A program made the translations under genes and the position numbers. A DNA stretch of 64,000 bases from Amycolatopsis umgeniensis (GTDB taxonomy: Bacteria > Actinomycetota > Actinomycetes > Mycobacteriales > Pseudonocardiaceae). The stretch covers positions 8,804,001-8,868,000 of the forward strand of contig NZ_JACHMX010000001.1 in assembly GCF_014205155.1 (NCBI RefSeq). Direction: 5' to 3'. The notes beneath the pieces were generated by a model, which was given only the letters and a program-made list of their open reading frames with translations, searched no databases and was not told where the DNA came from. Positions 57,100-64,000 of this stretch are shown here, piece by piece; positions within the stretch are counted from its first letter, which is position 1; each line of letters starts with the position of its first letter.

Positions 57100-59064
57100 C
57101 TACCGGGTGACCACCGCGTCCCCGGTGGCGGGCCAGCGCACCGCGTGCACCTGGCCGGCGCCGTTGTCGGACGAGCCCACGATGTCGCCGACGGCGTTGA
57201 TGCCGTTGGCCTTGGTCCGGTGTCCGCCGGGCAGCGACGGCAGTTCCGTCACCGTCCCGTCCGGGGCCCAGCGCAGCGCCTGTCCCGGGGCTCCGGCGAC
57301 CCCGGCTTCGTACGAACCCGACACGACCCCGGTGTCGCTGATCCCGGTCGCCTCGCCGCGGTACGTGCCGTCGGGGATGGACAGCTCGGTGATCCGGTCG
57401 TCGGGGCCCCACCGGACGGCGTGATCCCCGGAGTGGCCGACGACGTCGCCACGATCGTTGAGCGCGACGGCGTAGGTGTACTTCTCGCCGGGCAAGCCCG
57501 GCAGCTCGGTCACCGTCCCGTCCGGGGCCCAGCGGACCGCGTGCCTGCCGGTCTCGTCGCGGGGGTCGGAGCTTCCGACGATCACCCCGCGGTTGTTGAT
57601 CGCCTTCGCGGTGCCACTGTCGTGACCGGGCAGGAGGGGCAAGAGGCTCGGCGTGCCGTCCGAGGCCCACCTCGTCGGCTGCAAGTTGCCGCGCCGGGAA
57701 CGCGCGCTGCCGACGATCACCCCGCTGTCGTTGATCCCCCAGGCCAGCGAGCGATACGTGTGGTACTCCGGCTCCTTGAGGGCGGTCAGGGTCCCGTCCC
57801 GGTCCCACCGGATCGCGTGGTCCTTGCTCAGCTTCCTGTCGTCAGTACCCACGATGACGCCGTGAGCGTTGATGGCGTTGGCCTTCGGGGTGTTCGAGTC
57901 GGGGGAGAGGTCGGTGAGGACACCGCCCGGTGTCCAGGTGACGGGATGCGGCATGCCGTCCGGCGGGAGGGACTGGCCGATGGCCTGTCCGTGGACGTTG
58001 ATCGCGGAAGCCTCCGCGCGGTCGCCGCCGGGGAACGAACGGCTCAGATCGGTGGCCTTGCCCGGCGCTGTCCACCGCGCGGCGTGCCGTCCGCGCGCGG
58101 AGGTCAGTTCGGAGGCGCCGACCACGACGCCGAGGGAGTTGATCGCCGTACCCGCGCTCTGGTCGTGTCCCGTCAGGGTGCCGAGGCCGGTGATCGTGCC
58201 CTGGGCGTCCCACACCACCGCGGAGTGGCGGCCGCTCCCGACGCCGGAGAGGCCGGTGACGACGCCGGAGTCGTTGATCGCCTTGGCGTTGCCGACCGGG
58301 TCCTCGGGGCGGAGGGAAGGCAGGGCGGTGACGGTGCCGTTCGCGGCCCAGCGCACCGGGTGGACACCGGAACCGCCCACGACGACCCCGGCGCTGTTGA
58401 CACCTTGGGCCGAGCCGCGGTCGTCGCCGGGAAGCAGGGGCAACCGGACGACCGTGCCGTCAGGGTTCCAGCGCACGGCCTTTTCCCCGGAGGTCCCGAC
58501 GATCACGCCCGCGTCGTTGCTCGCCGTGGCCGCCGACTTGGTGTCGCCCGGTGCCAAGGGAAGCAACGTCATGACGCCCTTCGCGTCCCACCTCGCCGCG
58601 CGTTCGACCGGCGGGCTGCCGATCGCGACGGTGCCTGCCACGACGCCCGCGGTGTTGACCGCGGTGGCCTCCGAGTGCCCGTAGCGGTCCGGCGAGCTCA
58701 ACTCGGTGAACGAGCCGTCCGGACGCCAGAGCACCGGCCGTCGGACGGAGAGGTCGTCATAGGCCGAACCGGCGATGAACCCCTTGGCGTTGATCGCCCG
58801 TGCTTCTGTCATGCGATACGTGCTCGGCACCGCGAGCGGGACCACCGCGCCGTCGGCGTTCCAGCGCGCGGCGATCGCCCCGCCGGCGGCGGTGCTGTAG
58901 ACGCCGGCCATGGTGCCGTCGTCGTTGATCGCGGTGGCGCGACTGTCGCTGTCGACCGGGAAAGCGCCGAGGTCGACGACCGGCACCGAAGCCCCCGCCG
59001 CCTCCTGCGCGCCGCCGAGCAAAAGGACCGAGACAAACCCGCACAGCAAGAACTTTCCCCGCAT
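57100..59064 (-). CDS. Secreted HAF-repeat protein
   Basis: 654 residues from the ATG at 59064, with GGGAGGGG upstream. A signal peptide (FLLCGFVSVLLLGGAQEAAGA) is followed by about 14 repeats of roughly 45 residues. Each has a core such as INDSGVIVG / INNRGVIVG / VNSAGVVVG and a strand pattern HAVRWAPDGTVTELPGLPG. This is the HAF family, expected to fold as a beta-propeller or solenoid. Two complete propellers of seven blades would fit 14 units (inference). No catalytic residues are evident; role is probably binding at or outside the cell surface. Confidence 0.85.
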   Translation of the reverse strand: MRGKFLLCGFVSVLLLGGAQEAAGASVPVVDLGAFPVDSDSRATAINDDGTMAGVYSTAAGGAIAARWNADGAVVPLAVPSTYRMTEARAINAKGFIAGSAYDDLSVRRPVLWRPDGSFTELSSPDRYGHSEATAVNTAGVVAGTVAIGSPPVERAARWDAKGVMTLLPLAPGDTKSAATASNDAGVIVGTSGEKAVRWNPDGTVVRLPLLPGDDRGSAQGVNSAGVVVGGSGVHPVRWAANGTVTALPSLRPEDPVGNAKAINDSGVVTGLSGVGSGRHSAVVWDAQGTITGLGTLTGHDQSAGTAINSLGVVVGASELTSARGRHAARWTAPGKATDLSRSFPGGDRAEASAINVHGQAIGQSLPPDGMPHPVTWTPGGVLTDLSPDSNTPKANAINAHGVIVGTDDRKLSKDHAIRWDRDGTLTALKEPEYHTYRSLAWGINDSGVIVGSARSRRGNLQPTRWASDGTPSLLPLLPGHDSGTAKAINNRGVIVGSSDPRDETGRHAVRWAPDGTVTELPGLPGEKYTYAVALNDRGDVVGHSGDHAVRWGPDDRITELSIPDGTYRGEATGISDTGVVSGSYEAGVAGAPGQALRWAPDGTVTELPSLPGGHRTKANGINAVGDIVGSSDNGAGQVHAVRWPATGDAVVTR

Positions 59065-59182
59065 CACGTGAACCCCTCCCGATTCGCCCGAGTCGGAGTA
59101 TGGCGAAACGCGGGCGGCGGCGGGAACCGCTGATCGGACGCGGGCACACTCGTCCGCTCGTATTTCGTGCGAGGTCTCAAAA

Positions 59183-59222
59183 ATCCTTTGTGGATATGCG
59201 AAACCGGCTGTCCACAAAGGAT
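59183..59222 (-). terminator. trmL terminator
   Basis: ATCCTTTGTGGA (59183-59194) and its exact complement (59211-59222) form a 12-bp stem that begins at the trmL stop codon. A short A-rich run follows on the plus strand, a T-run on the transcribed side. Confidence 0.75.
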
Positions 59223-59683
59223 CAGGGGGCGGCGAAGCCGTTCTGCCGCCAAGCCTCGTAGACGCTGATCGCCGCCGTGTTCGAGAGGTTCAGCGACCGG
59301 CTCGACGGCAGCATCGGCAGCCGGACCCGATCGGTCACCTGAGGAGCCTCCTGGACCTCGGGAGGCAGCCCCGCCGACTCCGGGCCGAACATCAGCACGT
59401 CACCGGGCTCGTACGCGACGTCGGTGTGCAGCCGCGTCGCGGAAGCGCTGAACGCGTAGACCCGGGCGGGCAGCAAAGCGGCCCAAGCCGCGTCGAGGTC
59501 CGCGTGGACGTGGACGCGCGCGAGGTCGTGGTAGTCGAGCCCGGCCCGCCGCAGCTGCTTGTCCTCCAGTGTGAAACCGAGCGGTTCCACCAGGTGGAGC
59601 TCACAACCGGTGTTCGCGGTCAAGCGGATCGCGTTACCCGTGTTGGGTGGGATTTCGGGGCGGTAGAAAAGGATGCGGAACAC
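59222..59683 (-). CDS. trmL: tRNA (cytidine/uridine-34-2'-O)-methyltransferase TrmL
   Basis: 153 residues from the GTG at 59683, the normal length of TrmL. SPOUT-fold signatures: ILFYRPEIPPNTGNAIRLTANTGCELHLVEPLGF, LMFGPESAGLPPEV and the C-terminal trefoil-knot motif LPMLPSSRSLNLSNTAAISVYEAWRQ. It methylates the wobble 2'-OH of certain leucine tRNAs using SAM. Divergent from phoD with 110 bases between. Ribosome site weak, so start may also be further upstream, but family length supports this one. Confidence 0.93.
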   Translation of the reverse strand: MFRILFYRPEIPPNTGNAIRLTANTGCELHLVEPLGFTLEDKQLRRAGLDYHDLARVHVHADLDAAWAALLPARVYAFSASATRLHTDVAYEPGDVLMFGPESAGLPPEVQEAPQVTDRVRLPMLPSSRSLNLSNTAAISVYEAWRQNGFAAP

Positions 59684-59793
59684 GAGGGTTGATCGTCTTT
59701 CGTTCACGGGCGCTTCGCCTGAGGGCGGCCGGGAGGCCATGTACGCGGACGAGCATGAGGCCGCCCGTGACCATCCCACCACAGGAGGGCTTC

Positions 59794-61389
59794 ATGCCTT
59801 CGCTCCCTCACCCCCTGTCGCGGCGTCGCTTCCTCGGATATGGCTCCGCCGGCGCGGCCGCCGTCCTGCTGGGGACCGGTGCCTGGAACGCGGCCGGCGC
59901 GATGCCGCTCGCTCGCGGTGCCGGCGACCCGTTCACCCTCGGCGTCGCTTCGGGTGACCCGTTGCCCGGCGGCGTCGTGCTCTGGACCAGGCTCGCGCCG
60001 AAGCCCTACGAGGCCGACGGCTTCGGAGGCATGCCGAGGACGCCGGTGCGCGTCGAGTACGAAGTCTCGCTCGACGAGCGCTTCCGGGCCGTGATCCGCC
60101 GCGGTTCCGTGGTCGCCACACCCGAACTCGGCCACTCCGTGCACCCCGAGGTCCACGGTCTCGCGCCGGACCACGAGTACTTCTACCGCTTCCGCACCGG
60201 CGGCGAGGTCTCGCCGGTCGGCCGCACCCGGACGGCGCCCGTCGCGTGGTCTTCGCCGCGCGAGCTGAACTTCGCGTTCGCGTCCTGCCAGAACTGGGAG
60301 GCCGGGCACTTCACCGCCTACGACCACATGGCCGCCGAGGATCTCGACCTGGTCGTGCACCTGGGCGACTACCTCTACGAAAGCGGCGTCACGGGGGTCG
60401 GCCGCGGAACGCCGGTGGGGTCGCAGTTCAAGGGTGAGACCTTCGACCTGGCCCGATACCGGCTCCAGTACGCGCTCTACAAGTCCGAGGCGCCGCTGAT
60501 GGCCGCGCACGCCGCCTTCCCGTGGATCCACGTCAACGACGACCACGAGGTCGAGAACAACTGGGCGGGCGACCTTTCCCAGGCCGACAACGAACCCGAC
60601 CAGGACCCGGCGGTGTTCCGGCAGCGTCGCGCTCAGGCCTTCCAGGCGATGTACGAGCACCTGCCGTACCGCGTCGCCCAGCTGCCGAAGGGGCCGGACG
60701 CGCGCCTTCACCGGCGCCTGAGCTACGGCACGCTCGCCGACTTCACCATGCTCGACACCCGCCAGTACCGCGACGACCAGCCGTGCGGCGACGGCCAGTC
60801 GGCGAACTGCACCGAGCGGTTCGACGAGGACCGCACGCTGCTCGGCTCGGAACAGCGGAAGTGGCTGCTCGACGGCTTCTCCCGGTCCCACGCGCGGTGG
60901 CAGATCCTGGGCAACCAGGCGCCGATGGGCCAGACCGACACCGACGCGGGTGAAGCGACGAACGTCTACCTCGACCCGTGGGACGGCTACGTCGCCGACC
61001 GCGACCGTGTCCTCGCCGCGGCGCAGGACCGGGGGGTGCGGAACCTGGTGGTCATCACCGGCGACAGGCACCAGAACTACGCCTGGGACCTCAAGAAGAA
61101 CTTCGGCGACCCGGGTTCGCCCACCGTCGCGAGCGAGTTCGTCGGGACGTCGATCACCAGCGGCGGCAACGGCGCCGACATGACGCCCGCCGGCGAGAAC
61201 CTGCTGAAGGCCAACCCGCACATGAAGTTCTTCAACAACCAGCGCGGGTACGTCCGGGTCAACGTCAACCGGCAGCGCTGGCGCAGCGACTTCCGGGTGG
61301 TGCCGTTCGTCAACACCCCCGGCGCGCCGATCAGTACGCTGGCCAGCTACGTCGTCGAGGACCGGCGCCCCGGCGTTCAGTCCGCCTGA
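59794..61389 (+). CDS. phoD: PhoD-type alkaline phosphatase/phosphodiesterase, Tat-exported
   Basis: 531 residues from the ATG at 59794, preceded by CAGGAGGGC. A twin-arginine signal (SRRRFLGYGSAG) directs folded export. N-terminal PhoD_N beta domain (FTLGVASGDPLPGGVVLWTRLAP) then the metallophosphatase domain with FASCQNWEAG, HLGDYLYE, VNDDHEVENNW, and GDRHQNY, the residues that hold the Fe/Ca centre. The enzyme releases phosphate from organic esters outside the cell, normally under PhoP control; I could not identify a PHO box with confidence. The 3' end overlaps the convergent thioesterase gene by 13 bases. Confidence 0.93.
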   Translation: MPSLPHPLSRRRFLGYGSAGAAAVLLGTGAWNAAGAMPLARGAGDPFTLGVASGDPLPGGVVLWTRLAPKPYEADGFGGMPRTPVRVEYEVSLDERFRAVIRRGSVVATPELGHSVHPEVHGLAPDHEYFYRFRTGGEVSPVGRTRTAPVAWSSPRELNFAFASCQNWEAGHFTAYDHMAAEDLDLVVHLGDYLYESGVTGVGRGTPVGSQFKGETFDLARYRLQYALYKSEAPLMAAHAAFPWIHVNDDHEVENNWAGDLSQADNEPDQDPAVFRQRRAQAFQAMYEHLPYRVAQLPKGPDARLHRRLSYGTLADFTMLDTRQYRDDQPCGDGQSANCTERFDEDRTLLGSEQRKWLLDGFSRSHARWQILGNQAPMGQTDTDAGEATNVYLDPWDGYVADRDRVLAAAQDRGVRNLVVITGDRHQNYAWDLKKNFGDPGSPTVASEFVGTSITSGGNGADMTPAGENLLKANPHMKFFNNQRGYVRVNVNRQRWRSDFRVVPFVNTPGAPISTLASYVVEDRRPGVQSA

Positions 61390-61808
61390 GCGGGCAGGAG
61401 GGCGGCGTACACCTCGCGCACGACCGCGGGTGGCGCCGCCTTCTTGAGCGTCGCCGGATCGACGAAGACGTAGCGGGTGGTCGCTTCGGTGCACACCGCG
61501 CCGTCGCGGCTGATCTCGAAGTCGATGATCAGCGACGTCGTGCCGAGATGGTTCATGAACACGGAGACGACCAGCTCGTCGTCGTAGCGGCAGGGCGCGC
61601 GGTAACGCAGGTTCGATTCGGCGACGACGACGTCGACACCGAGGGCCAGCGCCGCCTCGTGGGAGCCGTAAAGGGTTCTCTCCACTTCGAACATGGCCAT
61701 GTCGACGTACGCGAGGTAGTTCGCGTTGAAGACGATGCCCTGCCCGTCGCACTCGTGGTAGCGCACGCGCAGCGGCATTTCGACGATCGGTTTCCGTGGC
61801 TCGGTCAC
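61377..61808 (-). CDS. 4HBT-family acyl-CoA thioesterase
   Basis: 143 residues, GTG start. Hotdog-fold signature of the 4-hydroxybenzoyl-CoA thioesterase group: LRVRYHECDGQGIVFNANYLAYVDMAMFEVERTLYG, with the active-site Asp in ECDGQG. The later VVVAESNLRYRAPCRYDDELVV is typical of YbgC-like enzymes. It hydrolyses an acyl-CoA; chain specificity unknown. Convergent with phoD (13-base overlap). Upstream lies a nested palindromic region of about 290 bases that may affect its expression. Confidence 0.88.
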   Translation of the reverse strand: MTEPRKPIVEMPLRVRYHECDGQGIVFNANYLAYVDMAMFEVERTLYGSHEAALALGVDVVVAESNLRYRAPCRYDDELVVSVFMNHLGTTSLIIDFEISRDGAVCTEATTRYVFVDPATLKKAAPPAVVREVYAALLPAQAD

Positions 61809-61820
61809 GGTTTCAACCTA

Positions 61821-62110
61821 CGTGAAGGCCCCTTCCCTCGGCTGAGCAGCAATGCCAGGAACTTGAGGTCGGCGGGGTCCTAGGTGTCCGGGTGTCCATA
61901 AAGGACACGCTCAGGTCCGTGAAGGCCTCCTTGAGGGACTCTGGGTCCCTCAAGGAGGCCTTCACGGACCACTTGCCGTTCACCGGTGAGCGACTACCGC
62001 GCCACTGAGGCGGTAGCCACCGGCGAAACTTCGCGACCTGCCCAAACGTGCCTGAACAGGCTCCCCCGCCGACCTTAAGTTCCTGGCATAGGGGGAAGGG
62101 GGCCTTCACG
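61821..62110. repeat. Nested long inverted repeats, about 290 bp, non-coding
   Basis: Outer arms: 61821-61877 and 62063-62110, which share CGTGAAGGCCCCTTCCC and the exact-but-one block ATGCCAGGAACTTGAGGTCG...GGGG. Inner: a perfect 26-bp stem (61914-61939 with 61945-61970) with a five-base loop containing TGAAGGCCTCCTTGAGGGAC; plus GTGTCC-N5-GGACAC near 61893-61909 and CTACCGC/GCGGTAG near 61994-62017. No coding frame is convincing. It fills the gap between two minus-strand genes. Confidence 0.8.
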
Positions 62111-62120
62111 CGTGTGGGGC

Positions 62121-63407
62121 TCAGTCGATGAAATCGATGTTCGGATGACGCGGCGACTCGCCGTCGAACAGGTGCCGGTCACGGCCCTTCAGGTGCAGAT
62201 CGAAGAACGCGCCGATGTAGTCCCGTTGCGCGGCCAGCGAACGACGGGGATCGATGGTGCCGATGACCGCCTCCCGCTTCTCCGGCGCCACGCGTGCGCC
62301 GAGCTGCGGCACGATGACCTGCAGATCGCTGTACGCCATGTGCGTGCTGCCGCCGCGCAGGAGCAGGTCGCGCTTCCAGCCCCGCTGGTTGGCCCAGAAA
62401 TCCGCCCAGCTGCGGTCGAATTCGGGCGTCCGGTGGGTGTGCTGGAGCGGTTTCCCGTCCTGGCCGACCCCTTCGGCGCCCATCAGCATGAACGGCCGGT
62501 CGAGACCGCGTTTCGTGACCTCGCCCGGTACATAGGGGCTCCCCGGTGGGTAGCCGAACGCGGTCGCCATCGCGCCGTCCAGGTTGATCCCGGCGTCGAT
62601 CCGGCGATCGTGGACCATCGTCTCGCCCGCGGTGAACCCACCGTAGGAATGCCCGTAGGCGCCGACCTTGGACAGGTCGAGCGACCAGCCGAGCCCGCGG
62701 GGAAGCTGCCGCTTCTCCGCGTCCGGGTTCTCGCCCCGGGTGATCTTCGCGAGCTGGTCGAGGACGAACCGGCTGTCGGCGACCCGCGCGTCGAGCGCCT
62801 TCTTCATGAATTCGGGGCCTTCTCCCTGCGGTAGGGCAGTTTCCAGCCGTCCGCCGGGGAATTCGACCGCCGCGCTCTCGTAGGTGTGCGAGAGCGAGAC
62901 GACCACGTAGCCACGGCTCGCGAGATCGTCGACGATCGCCGAGTATGTCTCCCGTGGGCCGCCGAAACCGGGGGAGAACAGCGCGACGGGCTTCGGCGCG
63001 CCGTGCGCCACCGGGACGCCGATCTCGGCCCTTCGTTTCGCCGACGCCCAGTCGATGGAGCCGACGGGGAGACCGAGGTAGTTCTCGCCCGCCAGCGCTT
63101 GGTCGATGACGGTGCTCATCCCCGGCGTGAGCCATGGCGCGCGCGGAGCTTCGGCGAACCGGTCCGCCGGATAGGTGACGGTGACCATGAGTTCCCGGCG
63201 CCGTTCCGGTTTCCACGGATCTGGGCGGGAACTGTCGATGAGGTGGAGGTCGGTGGTGCCGACCTCGTACTGACCGGTGAGGGCGGGTGCGGTGAGTTTG
63301 GCCTGCTCCGCCGCGACGGCGGGAGCTGTCGTGGCGAGCCCTCCCGCGAGCGCGAGGCCCGCGACGAGTGCCGAACCCCGCACCACCCTGGTGTGTCTCG
63401 ATGACAC
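62121..63407 (-). CDS. Secreted alpha/beta hydrolase, PAF-acetylhydrolase/lipase-like
   Basis: 428 residues from the GTG at 63407, with GGAAGGAC eight bases upstream; an ATG at 63473 gives a longer, less likely start. Signal peptide: TRVVRGSALVAGLALAGGLATTAPAVAAEQ. The core resembles the PAF-AH/dienelactone hydrolase-like group: VALFSPGFGGPRETYSAIVDDLASRGYVVVSLSHTYES, the nucleophile GAYGHSYGGFTAGE, LDGAM after it, and a His in STHMAYSD. It is likely an exported esterase or lipase. The product of the downstream region is non-coding repeat. Confidence 0.85.
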   Translation of the reverse strand: MSSRHTRVVRGSALVAGLALAGGLATTAPAVAAEQAKLTAPALTGQYEVGTTDLHLIDSSRPDPWKPERRRELMVTVTYPADRFAEAPRAPWLTPGMSTVIDQALAGENYLGLPVGSIDWASAKRRAEIGVPVAHGAPKPVALFSPGFGGPRETYSAIVDDLASRGYVVVSLSHTYESAAVEFPGGRLETALPQGEGPEFMKKALDARVADSRFVLDQLAKITRGENPDAEKRQLPRGLGWSLDLSKVGAYGHSYGGFTAGETMVHDRRIDAGINLDGAMATAFGYPPGSPYVPGEVTKRGLDRPFMLMGAEGVGQDGKPLQHTHRTPEFDRSWADFWANQRGWKRDLLLRGGSTHMAYSDLQVIVPQLGARVAPEKREAVIGTIDPRRSLAAQRDYIGAFFDLHLKGRDRHLFDGESPRHPNIDFID

Positions 63408-63509
63408 TGCTGGAGTCCTTCCGGATCGGGGGCGGCCCGACGACCGCCTCCCTTCCGACCATGGCAGCGCCACCGGGTGACGCGCATCCCTCTGGAGACG
63501 GAGCCCTGG

Positions 63510-63998
63510 TCACCCGTGCAGGGCACGGTAGGCCGCCGCGGCACCAGGGTGCAGCGGCACCTTGCCGGTGCCGATCAGCGTCCGGACGTCGAGGAACTGG
63601 GTTCCGACGGCGGGCGCCGGGACCAGGTCGGCGGCGTGCCCGGCCAGCACCCGCGCGACGGCGGCCGCGACGTCGTCGGGCAGGGAAGGTGCCGCCAGCA
63701 GGAGGTTCGCGACGCCGATCGTCCGCAGCTCGCCGACTCCTCGATACGCCTGAGCCGGGACGTGGACCTGGTCGTACACCGGACCGTAGCCCGCGCGCAG
63801 GGCCGGGAGGTGGGCGTCGAGCGGGAGGAGGGTGATCGGAGTGGTCCGGTTCAACTCGGTGAGCGCGGGCGTGGGGATCCCGCCGGACCAGAACAGCGCG
63901 TCGACCTCGTGCGCCACCAGCGCGTTGATCGCCTCCCCGAGCAGGAGGTTCTTCGCGTCCACCGGGAGTTCGGCGCGGGCGAACAGCCGGGTGCTGAA
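63510..63998 (-). CDS. TAXI-family TRAP-type solute-binding protein (C-terminal part; start outside window)
   Basis: The frame stays open to the right edge, so only the last 162 residues are visible. VDALFWSGGIPTPALTELNRTTPITLLPLDAHLPAL, and VGVANLLLAAPSLPDDVAAAVARVLAGHAADL match the C-terminal lobe of TAXI-type (Trp-Ala/Xaa-Ile, immunogenic-protein-like) periplasmic binding proteins. These deliver substrates such as glutamate to a TRAP transporter fused membrane subunit. No permease gene is seen on this side; it could be beyond the window. Signal sequence not visible. Confidence 0.8.
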   Translation of the reverse strand, partial: FSTRLFARAELPVDAKNLLLGEAINALVAHEVDALFWSGGIPTPALTELNRTTPITLLPLDAHLPALRAGYGPVYDQVHVPAQAYRGVGELRTIGVANLLLAAPSLPDDVAAAVARVLAGHAADLVPAPAVGTQFLDVRTLIGTGKVPLHPGAAAAYRALHG

Positions 63999-64000
63999 CA

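Noticed and set aside
59704..61752. 682-codon frame antisense to phoD
   Set aside because: Shadow of a confidently identified gene; low-complexity Arg/Val composition.

Overview
The window is high-GC actinobacterial DNA. Gene content points to Pseudonocardiaceae, most likely Amycolatopsis. The evidence is many GTG/TTG starts, start/stop overlaps of the ATGA/GTGA type, an ergothioneine operon, GarA, an EspG/ESX-type module, a RipA-like hydrolase next to moxR, and F420-type proteins. The genus is inferred; the phylum is well supported. No rRNA, tRNA, CRISPR array or intact transposase gene was found.

Layout. 1-4.1 kb: the end of an M15 peptidase gene, then a tightly overlapped minus-strand operon encoding a J-domain pseudokinase, a VWA protein, a divergent adenylosuccinate-synthetase homologue and a Nudix-fold regulator. 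This is the best candidate here for an undescribed system. 4.2-7.1 kb: small membrane proteins and two paralogous lipoproteins. 7.1-15.1 kb: a block in the order known from Mycobacterium tuberculosis Rv1822-Rv1832 (PgsA-like, gcvH, garA, MerR, DUF151, MerR, gcvP), interrupted by a tetR gene and carrying a tandem glycine riboswitch before gcvP. 15.1-22.4 kb: NTF2-like protein, XRE regulator, aldo/keto reductase, two CNNM/CorC-type proteins and an AcnR-like repressor.

22.6-25.9 kb: a four-gene type VII secretion-associated module (WXG-like, DUF3558 lipoprotein, WXG/PPE-like with disordered tail, EspG) followed by a 159-bp palindromic MITE-like element inserted at the espG stop codon. 25.9-30.2 kb: SalK-like protein, proline iminopeptidase, amino-acid dehydrogenase and LysR. 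30.3-35.2 kb: egtABCD for ergothioneine plus a DUF385/F420-type gene; egtE is absent. 35.2-41.5 kb: secreted tripeptidyl aminopeptidase, nucleotidyltransferase, and a darcynin-SDR-MFS operon divergent from a LysR gene. 41.6-46.5 kb: secreted GH92 mannosidase, a non-coding stretch with three hairpins, MgtC/SapB with a possible leader peptide, and an alpha/beta hydrolase.

46.5-57.1 kb: a second mycobacterial-type block (acnA, RipA-like, moxR, DUF58, VWA), with mobA-like, glycosyltransferase and tetR genes inserted between ripA and moxR. 57.1-64 kb: HAF-repeat protein, trmL, phoD, thioesterase, a 290-bp nested-palindrome region, a secreted lipase-like hydrolase and a truncated TAXI-type binding protein.

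Two threads tie distant parts together. First, an AcnR-type box (CAGTAC-N4-GTACTK) lies both upstream of acnR (22.46 kb) and upstream of acnA (49.46 kb), so the pair can be read as a split regulon. Second, many intergenic regions carry near-perfect hairpins, several sharing a GTGAAGGCC core, which look like a dispersed family of terminator-like repeats.
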